64,000 bases of DNA from Thermithiobacillus plumbiphilus (GTDB lineage Bacteria; Pseudomonadota; Gammaproteobacteria; Acidithiobacillales; Thermithiobacillaceae): the NCBI RefSeq assembly GCF_038070005.1, contig NZ_JBBPCO010000010.1, forward strand, positions 62,001 through 126,000. The letters are read 5' to 3'. Within the stretch, counting starts at the first letter, position 1, and each line of letters begins with the position of its first letter. A model generated the notes under the pieces. It did not search any database. It worked only from the letters and a program-made list of their open reading frames with translations, and was not told where the DNA came from. Below, piece after piece: positions 1 through 8,427 of this stretch. The position numbers were made by a program, and so were the translations under genes.

Positions 1-588
1 GCCAACGCTCAGCTCAAGTACGTCCGGGTCGGTGCCCCCATCACCGGGGTGGTCACCCAGAAGCTGGCCAGTGCCGGTGATCTCGCCGCGCCGGGCAAGC
101 CGGTGCTGGTCATCGAGAACCCCGACCGGCTGCAGGTGCAGGTGGCCCTGAGTGAATCCCTGCTGGCCGGGCTGAAACCCAATGATCCGGTACAGGTCCG
201 GCTGGAAGGCGGGAACCAGGCGTTGACGGGGCAGGTGCTGCGCATCCTGCCCTCGGCAGACCCCACCACCCATTCCTATACCGTCAAGATCGGCCTGCCG
301 GCGGGAACCGATCTGCGCAGCGGCAGCTATGTGCGGGTGGCCATTCCGCAGGGCACGCGGATCGGCGTGCGCGTTCCACAGTCGGCCCTCGTTGAACGTG
401 CCGACATCACGGGCGTGTTCGTGGTGGATCAGCAGGGGGTGGCGCATCTGCGCATGGTGCGGACCGGGCAGGTGAGCGATGGCGCAGTGGAGATCCTGTC
501 AGGCCTGAATCCGGGCGAGCGGATCGTCCGCAGCAACACGGCCACCCTGCAATCGGGCGATCGCATCGATGGGGGCGGGCATGGCTGA
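1..588 (+). CDS. RND efflux periplasmic adaptor (membrane fusion protein), 5' truncated
   Basis: Frame 1 is open from the first base of the window, so this is the C-terminal part (about 195 residues) of a periplasmic adaptor. It opens with the second half of the lipoyl/barrel-sandwich region (GAPITGVV), followed by the beta-barrel domain and a membrane-proximal domain ending in LNPGERIV, an arrangement typical of HlyD/AcrA-type RND adaptors. It would link the inner-membrane permease encoded directly downstream to an outer-membrane channel. Its stop overlaps the start of the permease gene, which implies translational coupling. The signal peptide and coiled-coil hairpin lie outside the window, so substrate cannot be inferred. 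Confidence 0.85.
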   Translation, partial: ANAQLKYVRVGAPITGVVTQKLASAGDLAAPGKPVLVIENPDRLQVQVALSESLLAGLKPNDPVQVRLEGGNQALTGQVLRILPSADPTTHSYTVKIGLPAGTDLRSGSYVRVAIPQGTRIGVRVPQSALVERADITGVFVVDQQGVAHLRMVRTGQVSDGAVEILSGLNPGERIVRSNTATLQSGDRIDGGGHG

Positions 589-3500
589 GCACGGCCCTTC
601 TGGCGAGAAGCTGAACATCGCCGGCAAGCTCGCCGGCCTGTTCATGAAGTCCAAGATCACGGCGATGCTGATGTTGAGCATCACCCTGATCGGCGTGATG
701 GCGCTGTTTGTCACGCCGCGCGAATACAATCCGCAGATCGTGGTGCCGGCGGCCAATATCATCGTCGCCCGTCCCGGCGCCGATCCCACGGAAGTGGCCA
801 ACATGGTGGTCAAGCCCCTGGAAGCCATCATGAACGCCATGTCCGGGGTGGATCACACCTTCGGCTATGCCGTGAACGACATGGGCGTGGTGACGGTGCA
901 GTTCAAGGTGGGCGAGGATCAGGAGCGCAGTCTGGTCAAGCTCTATAACCAGCTCATGCAGAACCTCGACCGTATGCCGCCGGGCACCCAAGAGCCCCTG
1001 GTCAAGCCCATCAATGCCGATGACGTGCCGGTCATGGCGATTACCTTCGCCTCCCGGCAGTTTTCGGATGCCGAGCTGCGCGGCGTGGTGGAGCGGGTGC
1101 TGGAGCAGTTGCGCAATGTGCCCGGCGTGTCCTTCACCCAGATCGTCGGCGGCCGGCAACGCGCCGTCAATGTCTGGCTCGACCCGCAGCGCCTGACCGC
1201 CATGGGCCTGTCCCTGGACCAGGTCGACAGGATGCTGCAGGCGGCCAATGTCAGCCTGCCGGCCGGGGAGCTGAGCGGCGGCAATGTCAATGCCCCCTTG
1301 CGGGTGTCGGGCTATCTCGGGAATGCCGAGGAGATCGGCAAGGTGCTGGTGGGCGCGCCGCAGGGCCGGCCCATCTATCTCAAGGATGTCGCCCGCATCG
1401 AAGAGGGGCCGGGCGAACTGGAGCAGCTTTCCCGCTTCGCCTTTGGCCCGGCGGCGCAGGCCCGGCAGGCCCGGGGTGACATGGCGGCCGTGACCGTGGC
1501 CCTGGCGAAAAAGCCGGGCACCAATGCCGTAGTCGTGACCCGCGCGGTGCGGGAGCGGTTGGCCAGCCTCGAGCGCACGGTCATTCCCGAGGGCATCACT
1601 GCGGTGGTGACCCGCGATGATGGCGAGCGCGCCAATGATGCCGTCAATACCCTGGTGGAGCACCTCGGGATTGCCATCGGTTCGGTGGTGCTGATCCTGG
1701 TGCTGTTTCTGGGCTGGCGCGAGGCGGCCATCGTCACCCTCACGGTACCCCTGATTCTTTTCGTGGTGCTGGCAGTGGGACTGATGGCTGGCCAGACCAT
1801 CAATCGCATCACCCTGTTCGCCCTGATCCTGTCACTGGGCCTGCTGGTGGATGCCGCCATCGTGGTGATCGAGAACATCCATCGTCATCTGCACCAGGGC
1901 GCGCCGCGGCCCTTTGATGCCGTGCTGGTGGATGCCACCAACGAGATCGGCAACCCCACCAATATCGCCACCATTGCCGTCATCGTGGCCTTCATCCCGA
2001 TGGCCTTCGTCACCGGCATGATGGGGCCTTTCATGCGCCCCATTCCCTTCAATGTGCCGGTAGCGATGATCGCTTCCCTGCTGATCGCCTACATGGTCGT
2101 GCCCTGGGCCGCCTGGCGCTGGTTGTCGCGCAAGGCCGCCAAGCAGGCTTTGCGTAACAGGGAGAGCCTGGCAGAGCAGGGGCAGAACCATCAGGACTTC
2201 CTGCACCGGGGCTATGTCGCCGTCATTACGCCACTGCTGCGTAACGGGTTGGTGCGCAGCGTATTCCTGCTGACGGTGGTGCTGTTGCTGCTGCTGGTGA
2301 TGCTGCAGCCGGCCTGGCAGTTCATTCGCCCGCAGGGCATGAACGGTCCGCTGAGCCCACTCGGGGTGGAACTGAAGATGCTCCCCAACGACGATGTCGA
2401 CACCTTCCTGGTCGAGGTCGATACGCCGGCCGGCACGAGCCTGATCAGCACCGGCGAGGTGACGCAGGCCGTGGCGGATGTGATCGGTCGCCAGTCGCTG
2501 GTGACCAATTATCAGACCTTTCTCGGCATTCCCGCGCCGGTGGATTTCGCCGCACTGGTGCGCGGGGATCTGATGAAGCGGGGCAGCAATCTGGCGCAGA
2601 TCCGCGTGAACCTGGTGGACAAGCATGATCGCTCGACCAGTTCGCACGAGATCGTGCGGTCCCTGGACCGGGACCTCGCGCCCCTGCGCAAACGTTTCCC
2701 GCAAGCCCGCATCAAGCTCTATGAGCAGCCACCCGGGCCGCCGGTGCAGGCGCAGATCCTGGCCCAGCTCTACGGGCCGGACTATGAGCGCCTGCGGGCA
2801 TCAGCCACCGACGTCAGTGCGGCCTTCGAGCGGATCTACGGCATGGTGAATGTCGATGACTCGGTGACGGCCAATCTTGCCAGTTACACCCTCCATGTGG
2901 ATCGGCAGAAGGCGGCACTCGCCGGGGTGGCGCCAGCCCAGGTGGCCAAGCTCCTGCATGACTACGTGTCGGGCTTTTCCATGGGCACCCTGCATGTGGC
3001 CGAGGCCCGCGAGCCGATCGATATCATCGTGCGGCTACCGCGCGAGAGCCGGGCCACACCGGCCCAGATCCTGTCGCTCTATGTCACCAATGCCATGGGC
3101 AAGCCGGTGGCGCTGAGTGCCATAGCGCGGATTTCCCCCAGCCTGAGCGCAAAGCCCATCTATTTCCGCGACCAGAATCCGGTGGTCTTCGTCAGTGGCG
3201 AGCTGCTGCGTTCCAGCCCGGTCTATGCCGTGCTCTCGCTGGATCAGATGCTCGATGGCCGCCGTCTGCCGCACAGTGGCGTCAGCTTCGAGACCGGCAA
3301 TCTCGGCTTCAATGAGGTCAGCCCCGAAGCCTTCATGGGCTACAAGCTGCTCTGGGGCGGCGAGATGCGCCTGACCCTGGACGTGTTCCGCGATCTCGGC
3401 AGCGCCTTCATGGTGGCCCTGGTCTTCATCTATCTGGTGCTGGTGGCCTATTACAAGTCCTTCATGCTGCCTGTCATCGTCATGGGCGCCATCCCGCTGA

Positions 3501-3886
3501 CCCTGATCGGCGTGTTTCCGGGCCACTGGATCACGCAGCAGGCCTTCACCGCCACCTCGATGATCGGGGTCATCGCCCTGGCGGGCATCGTGGTGCGCAA
3601 TTCATTGCTGCTGATCGACTTCGTCCTCGACTATCGGGCGCGTGGCTATGCCCTGGAGGATGCCGTGATCGAGGCCGGCGCTGTGCGTTTCCGGCCGATC
3701 CTGCTGACGGCACTCGCCATCATCCTGGGCTCGGCCATCATGATCACCGATCCCGTGTTCGGGGGGCTGGCCGTGTCCCTGATCTTTGGCACCTTCGCCT
3801 CCACGGCCCTGACCCTGCTGGTGATTCCGCTGGCCTATTTCCTCTGGCAGCGGCGTCTGGGGGATGGGCGGCGAGCGGATGCGTGA
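581..3886 (+). CDS. RND efflux permease (AcrB/HAE1-like)
   Basis: About 1101 residues, the usual size of an inner-membrane proton-driven RND pump. The first TM helix is followed by a large periplasmic loop (YNPQIVVPAANI), a central block of helices with an RND-type TM4 (LSLGLLVDAAIVVIENI), a second periplasmic loop, and a final helix block (GIVVRNSLLLIDF). I prefer the ATG at 581, which has a G-rich stretch just upstream, over an in-frame ATG at 569 with no visible Shine-Dalgarno. Either start overlaps the adaptor stop. No outer-membrane channel gene follows, so the system must borrow a TolC-type protein or has one upstream. Substrate is unknown. Confidence 0.88.
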   Translation: MAEHGPSGEKLNIAGKLAGLFMKSKITAMLMLSITLIGVMALFVTPREYNPQIVVPAANIIVARPGADPTEVANMVVKPLEAIMNAMSGVDHTFGYAVNDMGVVTVQFKVGEDQERSLVKLYNQLMQNLDRMPPGTQEPLVKPINADDVPVMAITFASRQFSDAELRGVVERVLEQLRNVPGVSFTQIVGGRQRAVNVWLDPQRLTAMGLSLDQVDRMLQAANVSLPAGELSGGNVNAPLRVSGYLGNAEEIGKVLVGAPQGRPIYLKDVARIEEGPGELEQLSRFAFGPAAQARQARGDMAAVTVALAKKPGTNAVVVTRAVRERLASLERTVIPEGITAVVTRDDGERANDAVNTLVEHLGIAIGSVVLILVLFLGWREAAIVTLTVPLILFVVLAVGLMAGQTINRITLFALILSLGLLVDAAIVVIENIHRHLHQGAPRPFDAVLVDATNEIGNPTNIATIAVIVAFIPMAFVTGMMGPFMRPIPFNVPVAMIASLLIAYMVVPWAAWRWLSRKAAKQALRNRESLAEQGQNHQDFLHRGYVAVITPLLRNGLVRSVFLLTVVLLLLLVMLQPAWQFIRPQGMNGPLSPLGVELKMLPNDDVDTFLVEVDTPAGTSLISTGEVTQAVADVIGRQSLVTNYQTFLGIPAPVDFAALVRGDLMKRGSNLAQIRVNLVDKHDRSTSSHEIVRSLDRDLAPLRKRFPQARIKLYEQPPGPPVQAQILAQLYGPDYERLRASATDVSAAFERIYGMVNVDDSVTANLASYTLHVDRQKAALAGVAPAQVAKLLHDYVSGFSMGTLHVAEAREPIDIIVRLPRESRATPAQILSLYVTNAMGKPVALSAIARISPSLSAKPIYFRDQNPVVFVSGELLRSSPVYAVLSLDQMLDGRRLPHSGVSFETGNLGFNEVSPEAFMGYKLLWGGEMRLTLDVFRDLGSAFMVALVFIYLVLVAYYKSFMLPVIVMGAIPLTLIGVFPGHWITQQAFTATSMIGVIALAGIVVRNSLLLIDFVLDYRARGYALEDAVIEAGAVRFRPILLTALAIILGSAIMITDPVFGGLAVSLIFGTFASTALTLLVIPLAYFLWQRRLGDGRRADA

Positions 3887-3888
3887 TT

Positions 3889-3918
3889 TTGGACAGTATT
3901 GCAGCGGCATTGTAGTAT
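3889..3918 (+). promoter_or_regulatory. possible sigma70 promoter for yibN-grxC-trxC-secB-gpsA
   Basis: TTGGAC (3889-3894), an 18-base gap, then TAGTAT (3913-3918), in the only sizeable gap before the rhodanese gene. The match to consensus is moderate and rests on inspection alone. Confidence 0.35.
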
Positions 3919-3974
3919 GATCAGGACCAATGATGGGCCCGGCATCCGCCGGCAGGCTGCGATAGGAGAAGGTC

Positions 3975-4391
3975 TTGCGTGATTTTGTAACCCAGAATGC
4001 GTTTTTGTTGCTGGCGCTGGTTTTCGTCGTGTTCATGCTGGCCCGGGGCAGCATCCGCAAGCGCCTGTCCGGCTTTGACGAGGTGGATCCCGGCCAGGCG
4101 ACCCAGCTCATCAACCGCGAGGATGCCATCGTGGTCGACGTGCGCGAGCCCCAGGAATGGTCTCAGGGCCACATTCCCGGCGCGCGCCACATCCCGCTTG
4201 GCCAACTTCCCAAGCGTCTGAATGAGCTCGAAAAGTACAAGGATCGGCCCATCATCACCCAGTGCCGCAGCGGTATGCGTTCCGCAACGGCGGCCAGTAC
4301 CTTGAAAAAGGCCGGTTTCACAAAAATATACAATCTCAAGGGCGGGATCACGGCCTGGAAGGGCGCGGGTCTGCCGCTCGATCGCAAATAG
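3975..4391 (+). CDS. yibN: membrane-anchored rhodanese (YibN-like)
   Basis: 138 residues starting at TTG, chosen because AGGAGA sits at 3965-3970 and no better ATG lies upstream. One N-terminal TM helix (about residues 8-24) is followed by a single rhodanese domain with the active-site loop CRSGMR, whose cysteine carries the persulfide. The order rhodanese, grxC, secB, gpsA matches the yibN-grxC-secB-gpsA block of enteric bacteria, which supports the name. It probably handles sulfane sulfur or thiol chemistry at the inner membrane. Physiological substrate is not established for the family. Confidence 0.85.
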   Translation: MRDFVTQNAFLLLALVFVVFMLARGSIRKRLSGFDEVDPGQATQLINREDAIVVDVREPQEWSQGHIPGARHIPLGQLPKRLNELEKYKDRPIITQCRSGMRSATAASTLKKAGFTKIYNLKGGITAWKGAGLPLDRK

Positions 4392-4402
4392 ACGAGGATC
4401 CT

Positions 4403-4663
4403 ATGGCCCAGGTGGTCATGTATGTGACAGGCATCTGCCCGTATTGCCATATGGCGGAATCCCTCTTGCGGCGCAAGGGTGTCAGCGTCCACAAAGTCCG
4501 GGTGGATCTCGATCCCTCGGAGCGCATGGTGATGCTCGATCGCAGCAATGGCCGCCGTACCGTGCCGCAGATCTTCATCGGTGACTTTCATGTCGGTGGC
4601 TTCGATGATCTGGCCGCCCTCGATCGCGCCGGCCAGCTCGATCCACTGCTGACCCAGCCCTGA
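4403..4663 (+). CDS. grxC: glutaredoxin 3
   Basis: 86 residues, the normal length of a small dithiol glutaredoxin. The active site CPYC is preceded by a beta strand, and the glutathione-binding TVPQIFI segment (cis-Pro) and a GG-FDD-like segment follow. It reduces disulfides and mixed glutathione disulfides in the cytoplasm. The ATG at 4403 lies 11 bases after the rhodanese stop; longer readings through the rhodanese gene were not used because the fold begins at MAQVVMYV. It belongs to a thiol-redox run with the rhodanese and TrxC. Confidence 0.92.
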   Translation: MAQVVMYVTGICPYCHMAESLLRRKGVSVHKVRVDLDPSERMVMLDRSNGRRTVPQIFIGDFHVGGFDDLAALDRAGQLDPLLTQP

Positions 4664-4710
4664 AAGCCCCCCGTGCCGGGGTGGAATCAAATCCCATCCA
4701 GGAGGCCTGC

Positions 4711-5148
4711 ATGTCCGATGTCCATGTCGTCTGTTCTTCCTGTCATGCCGTCAATCGCCTGCCGTCCGCGCGCCTGCGTGAGAATCCGCGTTGTGGCAAG
4801 TGCCACGCCCATCTCTTCGATGGTGATCCCGTCGAGCTCACGGCCGCCACCTTCAGCAAGCACATCGAGAAAAATGACCTGCCGGTGGTGGTGGATTTCT
4901 GGGCGCCCTGGTGCGGGCCCTGCCGCATGATGGCACCCCAGTTCAAGCAGGCCAGCGAGGACATGGCCGGGCGGGTGGTGTTCGCCAAGGTCAATACCGA
5001 GGCCGAGCAGCAGCTTGCAGCGCAGTTCGGTATCCGCTCCATTCCCACGCTGGCGCTGTTTCAGGGCGGGCGCGAAGTGGCCCGCATGAGTGGCGCGCTC
5101 GGTAAAAATGACCTGATCCGTTGGATCGAACAGCATTTGCGTTCATAA
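4711..5148 (+). CDS. trxC: thioredoxin 2 (zinc-ribbon thioredoxin)
   Basis: 145 residues. The N-terminal zinc ribbon has two CxxC pairs (CSSC and CGKC), as in TrxC, followed by a thioredoxin domain with the active site WCGPC and the cis-proline segment RSIPTLALF. Start at ATG 4711 is supported by CCAGGAGG about 8 bases upstream; an in-frame GTG at 4681 would precede that site. Thioredoxin 2 is a cytoplasmic disulfide reductase often linked with oxidative stress. Here it sits between grxC and secB, not in the canonical enteric yibN-grxC-secB order, so this is an insertion of a redox gene in the block. Confidence 0.93.
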   Translation: MSDVHVVCSSCHAVNRLPSARLRENPRCGKCHAHLFDGDPVELTAATFSKHIEKNDLPVVVDFWAPWCGPCRMMAPQFKQASEDMAGRVVFAKVNTEAEQQLAAQFGIRSIPTLALFQGGREVARMSGALGKNDLIRWIEQHLRS

Positions 5149-5202
5149 TGGCGCCTCCCGGCCCAAGGGCCCGCATTCACGAAATCCACCAAGGAAGGAA
5201 AC

Positions 5203-5658
5203 ATGGCTGACGAGCAGGAAGTCGTATTCAATCTGGAGAAGATCTACCTCAAGGATGTCTCTTTCGAGGCGCCCAATACCCCGTCGGTGTTCCTGATCAA
5301 TGAAACGCCGACCGTGGACGTGAATCTTTCCACCCAGAGCCAGCCTGTCGAGGGCATGGACGGCTTCGTAGAGACGGTGCTGACGGTTGGCGTCAGTGCC
5401 AAGCTCGATGAACGGACCTTCTTCATGGTGGAAGTGCAGCAGGCTGGCCTGTTTCGTATCCAGAATGTGCCGGATGACCACATGCCGGGATTGCTGGGCA
5501 TACATTGCCCCAACATCCTCTTTCCCTATGCCCGCGAGGCGATTGCCGACCTGATCGGCAAAGGCGGGTTCCAGCCCCTGCATCTGAATCCCATCAATTT
5601 CGAAGCGCTTTTCCAGGCCAGCCTGGCCGAGCAGGAAGCTCAGGCCAGGCCGCAATAG
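5203..5658 (+). CDS. secB: SecB export chaperone
   Basis: 151 residues, close to the usual 150-155. The N-terminal beta strand region has the family pattern LEKIYLKDVSFE-PN-P and the acidic C-terminal half contains the SecA/substrate groove segment with a conserved helix (FPYAREAIADLI). It is a tetrameric cytoplasmic chaperone that keeps preproteins unfolded and hands them to SecA. AAGGAAGG precedes the ATG. It lies 7 bases before gpsA, as in many gammaproteobacteria, so the two are probably cotranscribed. Confidence 0.95.
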   Translation: MADEQEVVFNLEKIYLKDVSFEAPNTPSVFLINETPTVDVNLSTQSQPVEGMDGFVETVLTVGVSAKLDERTFFMVEVQQAGLFRIQNVPDDHMPGLLGIHCPNILFPYAREAIADLIGKGGFQPLHLNPINFEALFQASLAEQEAQARPQ

Positions 5659-5665
5659 TCCCTCC

Positions 5666-6670
5666 ATGATGTCGGATCGTATCGCTGTCCTGGGTGCCGG
5701 GCACTGGGGTTGTGCCCTGGCGGTACATCTGGTGCGAACCAGTCACAGCGTGCGGCTCTGGGGTCATCGTGCCGCGTCACTGGAGCAAATGGCTGCCAGC
5801 GGCACGCTAGCGCCGGTATTTCCGGGGCTCCCGCTCCCTGAGGATCTACACCCGAACCCGGATCTGGCCGCGGTGCTGGCAGCCAGTGATGCCGTTCTGC
5901 TGGCCGTACCCAGCCGCTATTTCCGTGAGACCTTGCATCTCGTGCGCCCACATTTGCGGGAAGGCATGATTGTGGCCTGGGCCAGCAAGGGTCTGGAAGA
6001 TTCGACCAGCATGCGGCTCGATGAAGTCGTGGCTGAGGCGCTGCCGACCGGCTGGCCCAGTGCCGTGATTTCCGGCCCGACCTTCGCGGATGAAGTGGTC
6101 AGGGGGCTGCCGGGCGCGCTGACGGTTGCCTCGCAGGATCTGTCAGTGGCCGAACGGGTGGCAATCTGGTTGCGTTCCGACTCCTTGCGCGCCTATACCA
6201 GCCAGGATGTCGCCGGGGTCTGCCTTGGGGGAGCCATCAAGAATGTCATGGCGATTGCGGCCGGCATTTCCGATGGCCTGGGCTTTGGCTACAACGCGCG
6301 CGCGGCCTTGATCACCCGCGGGCTGGCGGAGCTGCTGCGCCTGGGCCAGGCGCTTGGTGGGCATGCGGAAACCTTCATGGGGCTGGCAGGTGCCGGAGAT
6401 CTGATCCTGACCTGTACCGGGGATCTTTCTCGCAACCGTACTGTCGGGCTGCGACTTGGGCGGGGCGAGCGCCTGCCGGACATCCTTGCCGATCTGCGGA
6501 TGGAAGCCGAGGGGGTGCATACTGCCCGGGCACTTTACGAACTTTCCCGACGGCGCGGGATCGAGATGCCGATCGTGGAGCAGGTCTATCGTGTGCTGTT
6601 CGCGGGACAAGCGCCCCGGACCGCGCAGGAAAACCTCATGCATCGCCAGCCGCGGCGCGAGGATGGCTGA
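5666..6670 (+). CDS. gpsA: glycerol-3-phosphate dehydrogenase [NAD(P)+]
   Basis: 334 residues. The N-terminal Rossmann motif reads GAGHWG (a His at the position that is often Ser or Thr), the catalytic lysine lies in GAIKNVMAIA, and the C-terminal all-helical domain contains GLAGAGDLILTC. It reduces dihydroxyacetone phosphate to sn-glycerol 3-phosphate for phospholipid synthesis in the cytoplasm. Two adjacent ATGs (5666, 5669) are possible. It ends the yibN-grxC-trxC-secB-gpsA run and converges on trmL with a 6-base gap. Confidence 0.95.
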   Translation: MMSDRIAVLGAGHWGCALAVHLVRTSHSVRLWGHRAASLEQMAASGTLAPVFPGLPLPEDLHPNPDLAAVLAASDAVLLAVPSRYFRETLHLVRPHLREGMIVAWASKGLEDSTSMRLDEVVAEALPTGWPSAVISGPTFADEVVRGLPGALTVASQDLSVAERVAIWLRSDSLRAYTSQDVAGVCLGGAIKNVMAIAAGISDGLGFGYNARAALITRGLAELLRLGQALGGHAETFMGLAGAGDLILTCTGDLSRNRTVGLRLGRGERLPDILADLRMEAEGVHTARALYELSRRRGIEMPIVEQVYRVLFAGQAPRTAQENLMHRQPRREDG

Positions 6671-6676
6671 AACCGC

Positions 6677-7141
6677 TTAAACGGCGCCGGGAAAGCCCAG
6701 TTGGCGCCAGGCCTCATAGACCACCACCGCCACGCTGTTGGACAGGTTGAGGCTACGGCTGTTTGCTTGCATGGGCAGGCGCAGGCGCTGCTCCGGTGGC
6801 AGGGATCCAAGGAGTTCCACCGGCAGGCCGCGGGTTTCCGGACCAAAGACAAAACAGTCATCCGGCTGGAAGCTCACTGCGTGATAAGGCTGCCTTGCGC
6901 GGGTGCTCAGGGCAAGGATGCGTCGGGGCTGTACACTGCTTGTAAAGGCCTCCCAGCCTGGGTGCACGCGCAGCCGTGCCCATTCGTGATAATCCAGACC
7001 GGCCCGGCGCAGCTTGCTGTCGTCCAGCGCGAAGCCCAGTGGCTCGATGAGATGCAGCTCGGCGCCGGTGTTGGCGCACAGGCGGATGACATTGCCGGTG
7101 TTGGGTGGTATTTCGGGCTGATACAACACCACTTTGAACAT
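6677..7141 (-). CDS. trmL: tRNA (cytidine(34)-2'-O)-methyltransferase
   Basis: 154 residues, the normal size of this minimal SPOUT enzyme. It begins [14 protein letters not shown], which is characteristic of TrmL, and carries the knotted SAM-binding region [11 protein letters not shown] and the C-terminal [14 protein letters not shown]. It methylates the 2'-O of the wobble nucleotide in tRNA-Leu isoacceptors. The start at 7141 is set by the family N-terminus and by AAAGG upstream; a longer reading to 7207 adds a non-family extension. It lies just downstream of comF on the same strand. Confidence 0.94.
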   Translation of the reverse strand: MFKVVLYQPEIPPNTGNVIRLCANTGAELHLIEPLGFALDDSKLRRAGLDYHEWARLRVHPGWEAFTSSVQPRRILALSTRARQPYHAVSFQPDDCFVFGPETRGLPVELLGSLPPEQRLRLPMQANSRSLNLSNSVAVVVYEAWRQLGFPGAV

Positions 7142-7151
7142 GGTCGACCTT

Positions 7152-7829
7152 TCAGGTGTGCGGGTGAAGGGTTCGGGCCAGTACCCAGACATCCACCCGC
7201 TCGGCACCGGCTGTCAGCGCGGCGCGTGCCAGGGCGCTGACCGTACCACCCGTGGTCAGGACGTCATCGATGATGGCGACATGTCGGACGGGCAGAGGAC
7301 GAACCTGGAAGATCGTCTCGCTGTCCTGCAGGCGTTCGCTGCGACCGAGGCGGGCGTGCTGCCGGGTGTGCCGCAAACGCTTGGCATAGTGATACAGGAC
7401 CGGGATGTCCAGGGCGCGTCCCCAGTGGCGGGCCAGCAATCCGGCCTGATTGAAGCCCCGGCTGGCCAGGCGCCGCCAGTGCAACGGCACCGGCAGCAGG
7501 GCCTCCGGAAGCTCCGTCAGCGGCCCGACCGTTTCCAGCCAGCTTTCCGCCAGCACCCGGGTCCAGACCAGCCGGCCATGGTATTTCCATTGGTGAATGG
7601 CCTGATCCAGCGGCGCAGCATAGCTGAAAGCGGCGGTGCAGGCACTGAACGGCGGTGGGTCGAGCTGACAGCGGGCACATCGGGTGTTTGCCAGGCCCGT
7701 ATGCGGGACGGCGCACTGAGGGCAACGTATCCTTGGCAGACGCGGCAGGGCGGCTAGACAATCCTGGCAGATAGCGCGGCCAGGAAGATGGCAGAGCAGG
7801 CAACGCGCGGGATAGAGAAAATTCAGCAT
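7152..7829 (-). CDS. comF: ComF-family phosphoribosyltransferase
   Basis: 225 residues. The N-terminus has cysteine pairs forming a zinc-finger-like motif (CLLC, CQDC, CPQC, CARC), followed by a phosphoribosyltransferase domain with the PRPP loop [13 protein letters not shown] near the C-terminus. ComF proteins are needed for DNA uptake and transformation in several bacteria; in E. coli the homologue is GntX. The start at 7829 ([10 protein letters not shown]) fits the family. It is divergent from the biotin operon, with the intergenic region carrying two inverted repeats. Confidence 0.9.
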   Translation of the reverse strand: MLNFLYPARCLLCHLPGRAICQDCLAALPRLPRIRCPQCAVPHTGLANTRCARCQLDPPPFSACTAAFSYAAPLDQAIHQWKYHGRLVWTRVLAESWLETVGPLTELPEALLPVPLHWRRLASRGFNQAGLLARHWGRALDIPVLYHYAKRLRHTRQHARLGRSERLQDSETIFQVRPLPVRHVAIIDDVLTTGGTVSALARAALTAGAERVDVWVLARTLHPHT

Positions 7830-7861
7830 GGCACGATTTGGTCCGGGAGCTTTGCATCCTA

Positions 7862-7879
7862 GCATGCACTTGTGCATGC
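7862..7879. repeat. 18-base inverted repeat between comF and the biotin operon
   Basis: GCATGCAC, two bases, GTGCATGC. The arms are perfect 8-base complements. It lies about 33 bases upstream of the comF start and 17 bases from the BirA-like box, and no T-tract follows it. It may be an operator for comF or for the divergent pair; nothing in the sequence identifies the binding protein. Confidence 0.55.
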
Positions 7880-7895
7880 ATGTAAAGCCCGGTCA

Positions 7896-7928
7896 CTGTT
7901 AACCACAAGTCTGGCTGAAGGTTGACAG
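7896..7928 (+). promoter_or_regulatory. BirA-like biotin operator
   Basis: CTGTTAACC (7896-7904), 15 bases, GGTTGACAG (7920-7928): an inverted repeat with 8 of 9 positions matching. This is the form of known BirA operators, which have TGTAAACC or TGTTAACC half-sites separated by 14-16 bases. It lies 31 bases upstream of the first gene of the operon holding bioB, F, H, C and D. Repression by a BirA with a DNA-binding domain, when biotin is plentiful, is the natural inference. Confidence 0.75.
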
Positions 7929-7951
7929 CTTCGCCTGGCCAGGCCTATAAG
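7922..7951 (+). promoter_or_regulatory. possible promoter overlapping the BirA-like box
   Basis: TTGACA (7922-7927) lies inside the right half-site, and TATAAG (7946-7951) follows after 18 bases. Binding of a repressor to the box would cover the -35 element. A caveat is that the -10 overlaps the Shine-Dalgarno AAGGAG at 7949-7954, so a transcript starting here would be almost leaderless; the true start may lie elsewhere. Confidence 0.35.
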
Positions 7952-7959
7952 GAGACATT

Positions 7960-8427
7960 ATGGAAGCGACGACACAGACCAGGATCGTGAGTGGCGCCTC
8001 GGCTCGCCGGGCCGCCAGCGTTTTTCATTACGGCAACCTGGCCGCGGCCCTGATCCCGGGCTTCGCCATTCTGTGGTTTGGCATGTCGATGCTGGTCTTC
8101 GCGGTCAACAGTCACCATCCTGATCCCCGGGTGCTCGCCTTCAACCGACGCGCCGCACGCAGTTACTATCCGGTCATGGCCGTGGTGTTGCTCATCATCG
8201 CCGCTGGCTTTGGCGGTCTGGCCGAAGCCCTGGAACTGCCCCAGTTGCTTGAGGCCCTGGGGCTCGACTTCCTCGGCCGGCTGGGACTGGATCCTGACTT
8301 CGCATCGCTGCTCTTCGCCATGTGGTTTGTGTTGTTCATCGTGCTCGTACCCCTGAGCATTCGTGCCCTGATCGATATCCATCGCACTGACTGGCACGAT
8401 GTGGTCGTGAAACCTGATGAGGAGTGA
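7960..8427 (+). CDS. uncharacterised three-helix membrane protein leading the biotin operon
   Basis: 155 residues with AAGGAG just before the ATG. Three hydrophobic segments are visible, at about residues 27-49, 69-90 and 115-138, with a charged C-terminus (HRTDWHDVVVKPDEE). I do not recognise the family. It is the first gene after the BirA-like operator and its TGA abuts the bioB ATG with no gap, so it is almost certainly cotranscribed with bioB. It does not resemble BioY, YigM or other biotin transporters I know, all of which have more helices. A role in biotin or desthiobiotin handling is suggested by position only. Confidence 0.75.
   Translation: MEATTQTRIVSGASARRAASVFHYGNLAAALIPGFAILWFGMSMLVFAVNSHHPDPRVLAFNRRAARSYYPVMAVVLLIIAAGFGGLAEALELPQLLEALGLDFLGRLGLDPDFASLLFAMWFVLFIVLVPLSIRALIDIHRTDWHDVVVKPDEE

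Noticed and set aside
569-580. ATG 569 as start of the first RND permease
   Set aside because: No Shine-Dalgarno is visible; the G-rich run is better placed for ATG 581. Both remain possible.
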